The translations under genes and the position numbers were made by a program. A stretch of DNA of 64,000 bases from Pedobacter sp. (GTDB lineage: Bacteria; Bacteroidota; Bacteroidia; Sphingobacteriales; Sphingobacteriaceae), in the NCBI GenBank assembly GCA_031119475.1, contig JAVHXV010000001.1, positions 855,116 to 919,115 on the forward strand, read 5' to 3'. Position 1 is the stretch's first letter, and the number at the start of each line of letters is the position of its first letter. Below the pieces are notes generated by a model that was not told the origin of the DNA, did no database searches, and saw nothing but the letters and a program-made list of their open reading frames with translations. Positions 19,336 through 28,178 of this stretch are shown here, piece by piece.

Positions 19336-19508
19336 TTGGAGTCCAGAAGTCCAAGAGTCCAGAAGTCTAAAATTGGTCGGAAAGTCTGAAGTCTGAAAGT
19401 CGGATGACCAAGAAGCCAAAGCAGGCAGGCAAAAGTTAATGATTAAGCATATGATGTGCGTCGCAACACGATTACTGGACTCTTCGACTCATGGACTTTC
19501 GGACTGAA
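19336..19508. repeat. Heptad/octad repeats forming an inverted pair, purE-yqgE spacer
   Basis: The spacer between convergent purE and yqgE holds AGTCCAG/AAGTCTG-like units (19339-19412) and, inverted, TGGACTCT/TCGACTCA/TGGACTTT units (19476-19505). AGTCCAAGAGTCCAG (19348-19362) matches the reverse complement of 19475-19489 at 14 of 15 positions, so transcripts from either side can form a long hairpin with a loop of about 110 bases. Confidence 0.75.
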
Positions 19509-19513
19509 CTAAA

Positions 19514-20077
19514 TCAATTCAAACTTGGATCAATCGGGAAATTACTTACATGTGCATATTTAGGTCCTAGGCCAACGATTACCGCCTTCCAAAGTTCTTC
19601 CTCATCCTGTGAAAAAATAACGTCCTGATGGTATCGATCTGAAACAATCCATGTGTTTTCTTCAATCTCAGCCAACAGTTGTTCTTCTCCCCAGCCCGAA
19701 TAGCCCAAAAAGAACTTGATCTCATCAGCAGCAATGCTGTTGTTGTTGATCAATATTTTCAAGGTTTCGAAATTACCGCCCCAAAAAATCCCGTTGGCAA
19801 TCTCATCTCCACTATTTAACTTGTCATAACAGCGATGCACAAAGTGGATGGTATCGATTTCTACTGGTCCGCCAAGATAGACCGGAAATTCCGCTTCGAG
19901 TAAGTCTGGCACCAAATCCTTGAGCAACAGTTGGCTGGGATGGTTCAAAACAAAGCCCAATGTACCCTCCTCCCCATGTTCTGCCAGGAGCACTACTGCT
20001 CGCTTGAAGTTCGGATCGATCAGAAAAGGTTCTGAAATCAATAGATTTCCAGCTTTTGGAGAGATTTTATTTAACAT
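19514..20077 (-). CDS. YqgE/AlgH family protein
   Basis: This 187-residue protein shows the family signature GNLLISEPFLIDPNFKRAVVLL followed by HGEEGTLGFVLNHP, then LGGPVEID and SGWGEEQLLAEIEE. The family (UPF0301) is conserved in many bacteria with no established biochemical role. It is convergent with purE and divergent from pdxH. Confidence 0.93.
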   Translation of the reverse strand: MLNKISPKAGNLLISEPFLIDPNFKRAVVLLAEHGEEGTLGFVLNHPSQLLLKDLVPDLLEAEFPVYLGGPVEIDTIHFVHRCYDKLNSGDEIANGIFWGGNFETLKILINNNSIAADEIKFFLGYSGWGEEQLLAEIEENTWIVSDRYHQDVIFSQDEEELWKAVIVGLGPKYAHVSNFPIDPSLN

Positions 20078-20209
20078 TTGTGAAATTTAGGTTAAAGTTT
20101 CAACAAACAAAAATGTCTGGCCATACAACATCAGAAGGCTAAATGTTAGGATGTTAATTTTTGATGATAAATATATCGCCTCATTTCATATTTAAACATC
20201 ACTTTACAC

Positions 20210-20217
20210 TATTTTTG
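20210..20217 (+). promoter_or_regulatory. -7 box directly before pdxH start (predicted leaderless)
   Basis: TATTTTTG ends 4 bases before the pdxH ATG at 20222. If used, transcription would begin at or within a few bases of the start codon. The -33 match is weak. Confidence 0.45.
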
Positions 20218-20221
20218 TTTG

Positions 20222-20872
20222 ATGGAATTAACAAAAGAAATGATACAAAGTTTGCGGCAGGACTACCGCAGTGCACAATTGAGCGAATCGGATATCAATC
20301 CAGATCCTTTCCGTCAGTTCGAGAAATGGTTTGGAGATGCCTTGTCAGCTAAACTTTATGAGCCCAATGTAATGACTTTGGCTACGGCCGATAAAAGCGG
20401 CAAACCCAATGCAAGGATTGTTCTGCTGAAAGGATTTGATGCAAATGGATTCAGTTTTTATACCAATTACCTTAGCCAAAAAGGAAAGGAAATGAAAAAA
20501 AATCCTCAGGCCTGTTTGGTATTCTTCTGGGCCGAACTGGAAAGACAGGTCAGGATAGAAGGAAAAGTAGAAAAATTGGATAAGGAGAATTCAGAAACCT
20601 ATTTTCACGCCAGGCCTACAGGAAGCCAGATTGCGGCCATCGCATCGCCCCAGAGCCAAATTATTGAGAACAGGGATTTTCTAGAAAACAAGGTCGAAGA
20701 ACTTACGAAATCATTTCAGGATAAAACCATTCCCAAACCGGCACATTGGGGAGGATACATTGTCAAGCCAACAGCTATCGAGTTTTGGCAGGGAAGATCA
20801 AGCCGATTACACGACCGGATCAAATATGACCTGATCAATGGGCAATGGCAGATCAACAGGCTTGCGCCCTAA
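20222..20872 (+). CDS. pdxH: Pyridoxamine 5'-phosphate oxidase PdxH
   Basis: This 216-residue FMN enzyme oxidises pyridoxamine or pyridoxine 5'-phosphate to pyridoxal 5'-phosphate. Signatures are NARIVLLKGFDANGFSFYTNY (FMN site), SQKGKEMKKNP and the C-terminal signature IEFWQGRSSRLHDRI ending in RLAP, normal for the family. The frame opens at a TTG one codon earlier; ATG 20222 is chosen. It is divergent from yqgE. Confidence 0.97.
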   Translation: MELTKEMIQSLRQDYRSAQLSESDINPDPFRQFEKWFGDALSAKLYEPNVMTLATADKSGKPNARIVLLKGFDANGFSFYTNYLSQKGKEMKKNPQACLVFFWAELERQVRIEGKVEKLDKENSETYFHARPTGSQIAAIASPQSQIIENRDFLENKVEELTKSFQDKTIPKPAHWGGYIVKPTAIEFWQGRSSRLHDRIKYDLINGQWQINRLAP

Positions 20873-20891
20873 GATGTAAGCTAAAAGCGGC

Positions 20892-20962
20892 GCCGTAGGC
20901 GTCCCTTTGGGAAAAGCGTAGCGGTGTGAGGTGCAGAGTTGTATGGTGTTGAGTTGTAGAGA
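20892..20962. repeat. Family A double-triloop repeat plus heptads, 3' of pdxH
   Basis: Bases 20892-20912 read GCC-GTA-GGC, one base, TCCC-TTT-GGGA: two adjacent mini-hairpins. Related copies occur at 21101-21121 and, inverted, at 29352-29372. It is followed by G/T-rich sequence with roughly 7-base spacing (GTGTGAG, GTGCAGA, GTTGTAT). Confidence 0.6.
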
Positions 20963-21018
20963 AACCACTAGCTAAGTATTCCACAATGAATGTTGGGTTA
21001 ACGACTTAGCTAGTAGTT
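20963..21018. repeat. Inverted repeat, 15-bp arms
   Basis: ACTAGCTAAGT (20967-20977) is perfectly complementary to ACTTAGCTAGT (21004-21014). Pairing extends by AAC/GTT after one mismatch. The spacer is 26 bases. It lies 90 bases after pdxH in a 291-base spacer without a gene. It has no T-run on either side, so it is not a standard terminator. Confidence 0.6.
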
Positions 21019-21100
21019 AAGAATTTATATTAAGCCTCTTGTGCAAATTTTTCCATGTTCCAGCTTATGCTGTAGATAGTTATAAAACTTAATACTTTAT

Positions 21101-21163
21101 GCCGCAGGCACCCCTTTGGGACTTTTTACTTTTTACTTTTTACTTTTTACTTTCAACTTTATA
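21101..21163. repeat. Family A repeat copy 2 followed by ACTTTTT heptads
   Basis: GCC-GCA-GGC, one base, CCCC-TTT-GGGA at 21101-21121, then four perfect ACTTTTT units and the variants ACTTTCA and ACTTTAT in phase, running up to the stop codon of the leftward gene ending at 21164. Confidence 0.75.
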
Positions 21164-21850
21164 CTATCCGGCTTTAGCAATCGAATTGTAGTGATCTAAA
21201 ACTGCTACAATATCTGAGTCGTCTTTTAAGTTAAGTTTATTCTGTTTGATAAAAGCGGTAAGTGCATCTGTTTTATCGCCAATGGCGGCTAGGATGGCTT
21301 TTTCATTTTTCGCAACCAAAATAGGCTGGTTGTCTTTTACGATATAATACGTTAACTTTTCAGTAATTGTTTTGGTATCTGAAGTCGCATTGTATTCGCG
21401 CTGCGACATGATGTCTTTCTTTATTTTTTTGATAAACTTGACATTTCCATCAGCCAAGACCTCATAAAAATTACTTTCAGTATTGTTTCCTACAGGTTTA
21501 AACCCTGATCTGAATGTCCTAAATACACCTTTGGTCTTGATCTGGAACTGCTTCACAGGCTCAGCTACTTCCAATTCTTCCTCCCTTTCATTTTTGTAGA
21601 GCACGACTTCTGCAATCTGGTCAAACTTGATTTCCAGGTTATCGACAACCTTACCATCGCTCAATTGAACAATTCCTTTATTCCAATCGGTATATAAATA
21701 TGGAGAACCAGATACTTCACTGTATACGGTCTGCTGCTTAAAGACCTTCCCATTCATGTTCTGAACAGATTGTGCGGCAGTATTGCCCGGTGAGAAAACA
21801 AATAGAGCAGTAGTAGCTAATAGCGTTAATAATAGTGGTGATTTTTTCAT
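21164..21850 (-). CDS. Secreted protein of unknown function
   Basis: A 228-residue exported protein with signal peptide (MKKSPLLLTLLATTALFVF to NTAAQ). The body contains GSPYLYTDWNKGIVQLSDG, VLYKNEREEELEVAEPV and the C-terminal SDIVAVLDHYNSIAKAG. It resembles a common uncharacterised Bacteroidota family, but I cannot name it. The frame extends to 21910 through the terminator hairpin of the upstream operon; the ATG at 21850 is the only start giving a signal peptide at the N-terminus. It is probably a separate unit from the SusCD operon. Confidence 0.75.
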   Translation of the reverse strand: MKKSPLLLTLLATTALFVFSPGNTAAQSVQNMNGKVFKQQTVYSEVSGSPYLYTDWNKGIVQLSDGKVVDNLEIKFDQIAEVVLYKNEREEELEVAEPVKQFQIKTKGVFRTFRSGFKPVGNNTESNFYEVLADGNVKFIKKIKKDIMSQREYNATSDTKTITEKLTYYIVKDNQPILVAKNEKAILAAIGDKTDALTAFIKQNKLNLKDDSDIVAVLDHYNSIAKAG

Positions 21851-21870
21851 AATGACTAATTTAATCAAAA

Positions 21871-21903
21871 AAAACGGGAGACAAGCGAACTTTCTCCCGT
21901 TTT
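21871..21903 (-). terminator. Rho-independent terminator of the SusCD operon
   Basis: AAAACGGGAG (21871-21880) pairs with CTCCCGTTTT (21894-21903). On the minus strand the stem is followed by a run of eight T. It lies after the small lipoprotein gene ending at 21926. Confidence 0.85.
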
Positions 21904-21925
21904 TAATCAATTTATTACTTGTTAC

Positions 21926-22369
21926 TTATGGTGTTGTTGTGCTCAAAGTAACCGTGCAAGTCTTGTAATTTTGACTTACGGTTACTGGACCGCCATCAGC
22001 CAATACCAAAGTCAATTTCTTAGCTGTGGTATTGTTTGCAAAGTTTGAAGTAATGGTGATTTTACCTGTGCTTGAGTTGGCTGGAATGGTAATCGTTCCA
22101 GTTGAAGACAAGGTATAGTTGGTACCTGCAACAGCAGTGGTATTGGCTGCATCAACCGTGAAAGGGATCACAAGATCACTTGTCTGTTGTGCACCAACCA
22201 ATTGAACTACAATGTTAGCTGTAGCTGCAGTTGTTGCGGTTCCTCTCGTAAGTGTAAGAGATACTGGCTTGAACTCTACAAGCTGGCCCTCAAACTCCAC
22301 TTTATATTTCTTACAGCCAGCAAAAAGAACTGTCGCAAGAAGTAAGGTGATATATATTATTTTTTTCAT
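21926..22369 (-). CDS. Small SusCD-associated lipoprotein, Ig/Calx-beta-like
   Basis: This 147-residue protein has a lipoprotein signal (LLLATVLFAGCKK, Cys 19). The remaining sequence is Thr/Ala/Val-rich beta sequence (TIPANSSTGKITITSNFAN, KKLTLVLADGG) resembling DUF4843/Calx-beta type domains found beside SusD genes. It lies 18 bases after the SusD gene on the same strand, followed by a terminator. It may be a surface glycan- or protein-binding component; function is inferred from context. Confidence 0.75.
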   Translation of the reverse strand: MKKIIYITLLLATVLFAGCKKYKVEFEGQLVEFKPVSLTLTRGTATTAATANIVVQLVGAQQTSDLVIPFTVDAANTTAVAGTNYTLSSTGTITIPANSSTGKITITSNFANNTTAKKLTLVLADGGPVTVSQNYKTCTVTLSTTTP

Positions 22370-22387
22370 TTGAATTTTACTTAAAGA

Positions 22388-23857
22388 TTAATAACCGAGG
22401 TTTCTAACAAGATTTGGATTTACCGCTAGATCAGCATTTGGAATTGGTGCCAAAATCCTGAAGTCATTTTGGTAACTGATTGGGGCCAATGCTCCAAGTG
22501 CAGTTGACTTAGGAATATCTTGACCTAAGCGAAGTAAATCAAACCACCTGTCACCTTCGAAAGCAAGTTCAATCCTTCTTTCTTTCAAGATCGCATCAGC
22601 AGTTACAGGAACTGAAGTTAGACCTGCCCTTAACCTAATTTTATCCAAATCAGCTTGTGCTGTAGCACCTACAGATGTACCAGCTCTAAAGTTTCCTTCA
22701 GCTCTGATCAGGTACATTTCTGTGATACGCATCAAAGGAATGTTCTGCAAGAAGTTGGCACCTTTTGTAGGAACCCATTTTCTAGCGTAAGTAACCGTTG
22801 TTCCGTTCTTGTTTGAAGTGTTGATTACATTTCTCCTTACATCACCTGCTTCATACAAGGCCAAAAGCTCCGGAGTTGGCGAGAAGTCACCATAACCAAC
22901 TTTAGGCTCATTGATGTTAGCAAATGCTACTGGATCCTGACGTTTGCTGTAATCAGCTGGGAACTGTGCATAGTATGACTGCAACGACTCGTTGATGTTC
23001 GACTGCTCTGAAGTAATTACGATATCGAAAATCGCCTCAGGATTGTTGTCAGCATAGAACATGTTCGCGTAGTTTGCACCAGTTTGGAAAGTAGATCCTG
23101 AAGTGGTGATTACTTTGTCAGCATAGATAGCTGCTTTATCGTATTTACCCCAAGTCAAATAAACTTTAGCCAAAATTGCCCTTACCACGTTTTGGGTCAT
23201 GTATTTGTTACCAAGACTGTTATCCAATAAGCCTTCAGCTTGAAGCAAATCTGCTTCGATCTGGGTATACACTTCATCAACAGTAGCACGTTTTGGATAC
23301 TCGATGGTTGAAACTGAAGTTGTTGGTTTCAATACCAATGGAATACCATAGTTAAAGAGTGAACCATTTTTGATTGGAATAAATTTAGGATTATATGCAT
23401 ATACCCTTACCATATCAAAAAAGAACAATGACCTCAGACCCAAAGCCTGGCCCAAAAGTTTATTTTTATCGGCTTGGGCGCCTTCCAATTTTCCAACCGC
23501 ATCAATAACCAGATTGGCTTGGTTAACACCGGTAGTGTACAAGCTCCAGATTGACATGTGTGCACCAGCTTGGTTTACCGAGTTGGTAATCAACCTGTTC
23601 GAGTTCAATCCTGGGATCGGATAGATGTTATCGGCCATGATATCAGGCAAAATCTTCAAAGATTGGCCATAATATGTAGTCCCCCTAAGATTAGAGTATG
23701 CCGTATTCAATAAGCTGTTCACACCCAATAATGATGTCAAAGCTTGTTCTGCCGCAATTTGGTCCCTTGGTGCAACTTCTAAAGTTTTTTCGCAAGACGA
23801 AAGCCCTAGCACCACCGCCATCAATGCAGCTGTATATTTCAAATTTTTCATATTCAT
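22388..23857 (-). CDS. SusD/RagB family nutrient-binding outer-membrane lipoprotein
   Basis: A 489-residue lipoprotein (VVLGLSSCEK, lipidation Cys near residue 22) with SusD features: VAPRDQIAAEQAL near the start, TPR-like repeats including VRAILAKVYLTWGKYDKAAIYAD, and the C-terminal RAGTSVGATAQADLDKIRLRAGL and RRIELAFEGDRWFDLLRLG. It forms the lid over the SusC transporter and binds ligand at the surface. A second ATG at 23851 would also fit. It starts 14 bases after the SusC stop codon. No glycoside hydrolase, sensor or sigma/anti-sigma gene lies beside it, so the substrate cannot be predicted. Confidence 0.95.
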   Translation of the reverse strand: MNMKNLKYTAALMAVVLGLSSCEKTLEVAPRDQIAAEQALTSLLGVNSLLNTAYSNLRGTTYYGQSLKILPDIMADNIYPIPGLNSNRLITNSVNQAGAHMSIWSLYTTGVNQANLVIDAVGKLEGAQADKNKLLGQALGLRSLFFFDMVRVYAYNPKFIPIKNGSLFNYGIPLVLKPTTSVSTIEYPKRATVDEVYTQIEADLLQAEGLLDNSLGNKYMTQNVVRAILAKVYLTWGKYDKAAIYADKVITTSGSTFQTGANYANMFYADNNPEAIFDIVITSEQSNINESLQSYYAQFPADYSKRQDPVAFANINEPKVGYGDFSPTPELLALYEAGDVRRNVINTSNKNGTTVTYARKWVPTKGANFLQNIPLMRITEMYLIRAEGNFRAGTSVGATAQADLDKIRLRAGLTSVPVTADAILKERRIELAFEGDRWFDLLRLGQDIPKSTALGALAPISYQNDFRILAPIPNADLAVNPNLVRNLGY

Positions 23858-23871
23858 CTTTATTTTAAAAA

Positions 23872-26853
23872 TTATAGTCCAACTTGGAAACCAAACGTAT
23901 AAGTTCTAGCCTGTGGTACACCAGCGTTATCTGTGGTTACAGTTTCAGGATCGATACCGGTGTATTTAGACCAAGTTAGCAAGTTTGTTCCAGTAGCATA
24001 AACGTTAACTCTGTTCAATTTAGCTTTTGAAATCAAAGATTTTGGCAAAGAATAAGTCAATTTTACTTCTTTTAGACGAACATAGTCACCTGGTTTGTAC
24101 CATTGTGTAGATGCATTGCTATAAGCAGTTGACAAACCACCAGCACCATTAGAGTATTGACCAGCGGCATAAGCCATAGGCACGTCAGTAATCTGACCTG
24201 GAGTAGTCCATCTTCTGAAGACATCATAACTTCTGTTTGATGCATTCGCATAGCTATCCAAGAAGTTTTTGTTCTGATCGAACAACGTGAAACCAGTTGC
24301 ATATTGGAAGAAGAAATCCAAGCCAACACCTTTATAAGAGAACGAGTTGGTCAGACCACCAAAATATTTGGTTTGGGTATCACCTACGATCTTTCTATCC
24401 AATGTAGTCAGGTTATAGGTAATGTTGTTGTTTTGATCATACCACATTGGTCTTCCATCTGCAGGGTTCACACCAGCGTATTCGTAAGAAAGGATACGGG
24501 TAAGTGAGTTGCCAGTGAAAGCAAAACGAGGATCTAGGTCATCACCGATGTAATTCAACACTTTGTTCTTGTTATAAGAAATGTTGAATGATGAAGTCCA
24601 TTTCAATTTACCGGTCAAGATATCGCCGTTAACTTGGAACTCCACACCACGGTTCCTCAACTCACCAGCATTATCGGTGATCGAAGCAAAACCGCTTGTT
24701 TGTGGCAATGATCTGTTTTGTAACAATCGTTTATTTAGCCTGTTATAGTACTCAGCAGTGAAGCTCAACCTGTTTTTGAAGAAAGCTGCATCTAAACCAA
24801 TGTTCAAGGTATAAGCATCTTCCCAAGTCAAATCAGCGTTTGGCAAACTACCTGGAGAAATACCACCAATACCATTGTATCCGCTATTAGCGCTATAAAG
24901 AGCTAATGAAGCAAAGTTACTGATACCGGCATTACCCACTTTACCATAACTTGTCCTGATTTTCATGTCATAGATCCAGTTCACATCTTTTAGGAAGTTC
25001 TCTCTTGAAATCCTCCAGGTCAATGATCCTGATCCAAACAAACCGAATTTATCGTTTGCACCAAATCTTGAGTTACCATCGTAACGGATCGTACCATTGA
25101 TGATATATTTATCATCAAATGTATATTCCGCCCTTGCGAAGTAACCTAAGTTTTTAAACTCTGTGAAAGTTGAAGCAATAGATACCAAAGTTGAACCTGC
25201 GCCCAATGTGCGGAACAAATAGTTAGGCACACCAGTTTTTTGTGCAGTCTGGGTATCTTGTACTTGGTGACGGTATTCGAAACCAACCAAACCAGTTACC
25301 CTATGTTTTTCACCAAATAGGTGGCCATAGTTCAAACTTGCGTTGGTCTGATAGTTTTTGTACTGTGTTCCAGAGAAGGTATAACGGCCATTTGGAGCCT
25401 GACCATCTCTTGTACGTGGATCTTGGAACCTGTCTTCTTTGATGTCGTTGTAATCAATCGATCCTGTTGCCCTAAATTTAAGGTCAGGAATGATCCTGTA
25501 GTTCAAAGCGAACAAACCTTGTAGGGTGTTGGTCGTACCTTTGTTGATATCCAACAAGGCAGATTTGATCGGGTTGGTGGCTACAGCACCTAAAAGTGGC
25601 TCGTTGTAATCGCCAGAAGCAGTGTAGATGGCTTGTGTCGGGATCAAGAAGTTTGCACCGAAAGCAGGGTTCGCAAAGGTAGAACCAATTAAAGTTCCGT
25701 TCTGCGTAAAGGTACCCAAGCTGATGTTGGCTTCCATCGACAACTTATCATTTACATTGTGCTCAAGATTCGCTTTGAAAGTACCCCTTTTGAAATCTTG
25801 TGCAATTTGCTGGCCTTTTTGATTGAACAAGCCAGCAGAGATGTAAAATTTGGTTTTTGCATCACCACCACGGGCGGTCAACTGATAGTTTTGGGTCTGA
25901 CCTTTGCGATAAGCTTCGTCATACCAGCTATAAGTTGGCGCAGCAGCTGGATCAGCACCATAAGTGTTTCTGATCGCAACGGTGTTAGCATTAGCAGTAC
26001 CATAACGGTTTACATACTCTTCAATGTAAGTACCCAACCATTGTGGGCCGTCCATTACTTTCAAACGCTCAACTTCTTCCGCATAACCAAAGTAGCTAGA
26101 AAAATCGAATTCTGTTTTACCAGCTTTACCACGTTTGGTAGTAATGATAACTACACCATTCGCAGCTTGAGATCCATAGATAGAAGCAGATGAAGCATCT
26201 TTCAATACGTCGATCGACTCGATATCGTCAGGGTTTAAGCTGTTCAACACGTTAGAAGTAGACAAACTCCTTGACAAGTCACCAGAGTTCACCTGGATAC
26301 CATCGATAATGTACAAAGGAGCTGTACTAGCGTTGATCGAGCCCACACCACGGATCAATACGCTTACCGCTGATCCAGGGATACCAGAGTTGGTGTTTAC
26401 ACGAACTCCTGGCAGCTTTCCTTGCATAGCCCTATCAAAACTCACCAATGGCGTTTTTTCGATTTCTTTAGAGCTAATCCTTGAAACTGCACCGGTAATG
26501 TCCCTTTTCTTTTGGGCTAAACCGAAACCAGTTACCACAACCTCGTCCAAGGCTGTAGCGTTGGCTAATTTTGCATTGATAACAGATCTGGTTCCAATGA
26601 TTTCTGTTACAGTGCCCAGGCCAATGTAGCTAAATTCTAAGCTTTTTGCTGATGCAGGTACAGAGATCGTGTATACCCCAGCAGAATTGGTTTGAACACC
26701 AATGTTTGTTCCAGTTACTTTTACGGTAACCGATGGGATTGGCAGCCCATCTTCTACCCCAGTAACTTTACCAGTAATTGTTTTGTTCTGCGCAAATGCC
26801 GTACTGATTGTAAGCAAGCCCAAAACAAAAAATTGTAGTAGTTTTTGTTTCAT
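23872..26853 (-). CDS. SusC/RagA family TonB-linked outer-membrane transporter
   Basis: A 993-residue protein with signal peptide (ISTAFAQ), carboxypeptidase-regulatory-like domain (~22-105, ITGKVTGVEDGLPIPSVTV), TonB-box region LDEVVVTGFG, the plug (~120-240, LPGVRVNTNSGIPGSAVSVLIRG, LYIIDGIQVNSG, IDVLKDASSASIYGSQAANG) and a long barrel ending TFGFQVGL. It imports a large ligand, together with the SusD protein encoded directly downstream, using TonB energy. It is the first gene of a three-gene operon and lacks an STN domain, so FecR-type control is not expected. Confidence 0.96.
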   Translation of the reverse strand: MKQKLLQFFVLGLLTISTAFAQNKTITGKVTGVEDGLPIPSVTVKVTGTNIGVQTNSAGVYTISVPASAKSLEFSYIGLGTVTEIIGTRSVINAKLANATALDEVVVTGFGLAQKKRDITGAVSRISSKEIEKTPLVSFDRAMQGKLPGVRVNTNSGIPGSAVSVLIRGVGSINASTAPLYIIDGIQVNSGDLSRSLSTSNVLNSLNPDDIESIDVLKDASSASIYGSQAANGVVIITTKRGKAGKTEFDFSSYFGYAEEVERLKVMDGPQWLGTYIEEYVNRYGTANANTVAIRNTYGADPAAAPTYSWYDEAYRKGQTQNYQLTARGGDAKTKFYISAGLFNQKGQQIAQDFKRGTFKANLEHNVNDKLSMEANISLGTFTQNGTLIGSTFANPAFGANFLIPTQAIYTASGDYNEPLLGAVATNPIKSALLDINKGTTNTLQGLFALNYRIIPDLKFRATGSIDYNDIKEDRFQDPRTRDGQAPNGRYTFSGTQYKNYQTNASLNYGHLFGEKHRVTGLVGFEYRHQVQDTQTAQKTGVPNYLFRTLGAGSTLVSIASTFTEFKNLGYFARAEYTFDDKYIINGTIRYDGNSRFGANDKFGLFGSGSLTWRISRENFLKDVNWIYDMKIRTSYGKVGNAGISNFASLALYSANSGYNGIGGISPGSLPNADLTWEDAYTLNIGLDAAFFKNRLSFTAEYYNRLNKRLLQNRSLPQTSGFASITDNAGELRNRGVEFQVNGDILTGKLKWTSSFNISYNKNKVLNYIGDDLDPRFAFTGNSLTRILSYEYAGVNPADGRPMWYDQNNNITYNLTTLDRKIVGDTQTKYFGGLTNSFSYKGVGLDFFFQYATGFTLFDQNKNFLDSYANASNRSYDVFRRWTTPGQITDVPMAYAAGQYSNGAGGLSTAYSNASTQWYKPGDYVRLKEVKLTYSLPKSLISKAKLNRVNVYATGTNLLTWSKYTGIDPETVTTDNAGVPQARTYTFGFQVGL

Positions 26854-27164
26854 CTACGTTAATGTTAATGGTTAAATCAAATTAGTTAATTAATTCGCAA
26901 TATACGGGCTTTGTAACATTCTCGCAACAATCAAACAATTGCAGGAATACCATTTTTTTCCACAAACCCGTTTTTTGGCATATTTGGGTGATATCAGCAC
27001 ATAAAAAAGGTGATTTTCGCACATATTTTTTGACAGTTAATCAACATTAAATTCACAAACAGAAGTTAGGCCGCCTAAAATATACTTCAAATCCTCCCAT
27101 AGATCGACCAGAAAATAGTCTAAATTACTTGTTTTGCGTGCCGTTTTTCCACTATCTTAGCGAC
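26854..27164. other. Intergenic region between divergent susC and hydroxybutyryl-CoA dehydrogenase
   Basis: A 311-base AT-rich spacer holding the promoters of both flanking genes. I see a near-consensus promoter for the rightward gene (TTG near 27130 and TATCTTAG at 27153-27160). I found no clear TAnnTTTG on the minus strand for susC, no small gene, no RNA gene and no tandem repeats. Confidence 0.5.
27153..27160 (+). promoter_or_regulatory. Near-consensus -7 box close to the start codon
   Basis: TATCTTAG differs by one base from TAnnTTTG and is preceded by TTG at a 21-base spacing. It ends 4 bases before the ATG at 27165, again predicting a very short or absent leader. Confidence 0.4.
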
Positions 27165-28052
27165 ATGAAGAACATTGCAATAATCGGCTCTGGCACAATG
27201 GGAAATGGCATTGCCCATACCTTCGCCCAATATGGATTCCAAGTTAACCTCATTGATATTAGTCTCGACGCTTTGGGCAAGGCTCTAAATACCATCGAAA
27301 AAAACCTGGATCGGCAGGTAGCCAAAGGCATACTCACGGAACAGGAAAAAGCTGGTACGCTGAACAACATCACAACAAAAACAGACCTTCAGGAGGGTGT
27401 TGCCCAAGCTGATCTGATTGTAGAGGCAGCAACCGAAAACCTTGAGCTCAAGTTGAAGATTTTTAAAGACCTCGATCTGTTCGCTAAGCCCGAAGCCATT
27501 TTGGCCAGCAATACTTCTTCTATTTCGATTACACAGATCGCTGCCGCTACCAATCGGGGCGCGAATGTGATCGGAATGCATTTCATGAACCCAGTACCTG
27601 TGATGAAACTGGTCGAGGTAATCAGGGGTTACGCCACCAGTAACGAGACCACCAATGCCATTATGGAACTTGCCAAGCAGTTGCAGAAAGTTCCGGTAGA
27701 AGTGAACGACTATCCGGGCTTCGTAGCCAACCGCATCCTAATGCCCATGATCAACGAATCCATTTATACCTTATATGAGGGTGTAGCCGGTGTAGAGGAA
27801 ATCGATACCGTCATGAAATTGGGCATGGCCCACCCGATGGGACCACTACAATTGGCAGATTTTATCGGCCTAGATGTGTGTTTAGCCATCTTGAATGTAT
27901 TGCATAGCGGATTTGGGAACCCCAAATATGCGCCTTGCCCATTGCTCGTTAACATGGTCATGGCCGGAAAAAAAGGTGTTAAATCTGGTGAAGGCTTCTA
28001 TGATTACAGTCGTGGCGTGAAAGAGGCAATGGTAGCTGAAAAGTTTGGTTAA
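27165..28052 (+). CDS. 3-hydroxybutyryl-CoA dehydrogenase
   Basis: A 295-residue NAD-dependent enzyme interconverting acetoacetyl-CoA and 3-hydroxybutyryl-CoA. It shows the Rossmann motif IGSGTMGNGIAHTFAQ, VEAATENLELK, ILASNTSSISITQIA and the catalytic-region IGMHFMNPVPVMKLVEVIRG, and C-terminal HPMGPLQLADFIGLD. The frame opens at 27129 but the ATG at 27165 gives the standard N-terminus. It is a single gene; ruvB follows after 126 bases with its own promoter. A role in fatty-acid or butyrate metabolism is family knowledge. Confidence 0.95.
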   Translation: MKNIAIIGSGTMGNGIAHTFAQYGFQVNLIDISLDALGKALNTIEKNLDRQVAKGILTEQEKAGTLNNITTKTDLQEGVAQADLIVEAATENLELKLKIFKDLDLFAKPEAILASNTSSISITQIAAATNRGANVIGMHFMNPVPVMKLVEVIRGYATSNETTNAIMELAKQLQKVPVEVNDYPGFVANRILMPMINESIYTLYEGVAGVEEIDTVMKLGMAHPMGPLQLADFIGLDVCLAILNVLHSGFGNPKYAPCPLLVNMVMAGKKGVKSGEGFYDYSRGVKEAMVAEKFG

Positions 28053-28120
28053 TTGGTTAATTGGTTAATTGGTTAACTGTTTAAGTGGTTAATTGATAAC
28101 TACAACTGACAACTGATTAT
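28046..28120 (+). repeat. Octad/heptad array 3' of the dehydrogenase gene
   Basis: GGTTAATT repeats with an 8-base period over the stop codon region, then degenerates into AACTACA, ACTGACA, ACTGATT units of 7 bases. It stops before the ruvB promoter box at 28136. Confidence 0.75.
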
Positions 28121-28135
28121 TTCAAATTTTAACCC

Positions 28136-28143
28136 TATTTTTG
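28136..28143 (+). promoter_or_regulatory. -7 promoter box for ruvB
   Basis: TATTTTTG matches TAnnTTTG; the predicted leader before ATG 28179 is about 30 bases. No strong -33 element is visible. Confidence 0.4.
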
Positions 28144-28178
28144 AAAGAGATTAGTCATTTAATTCTCCAAACCCGTAC

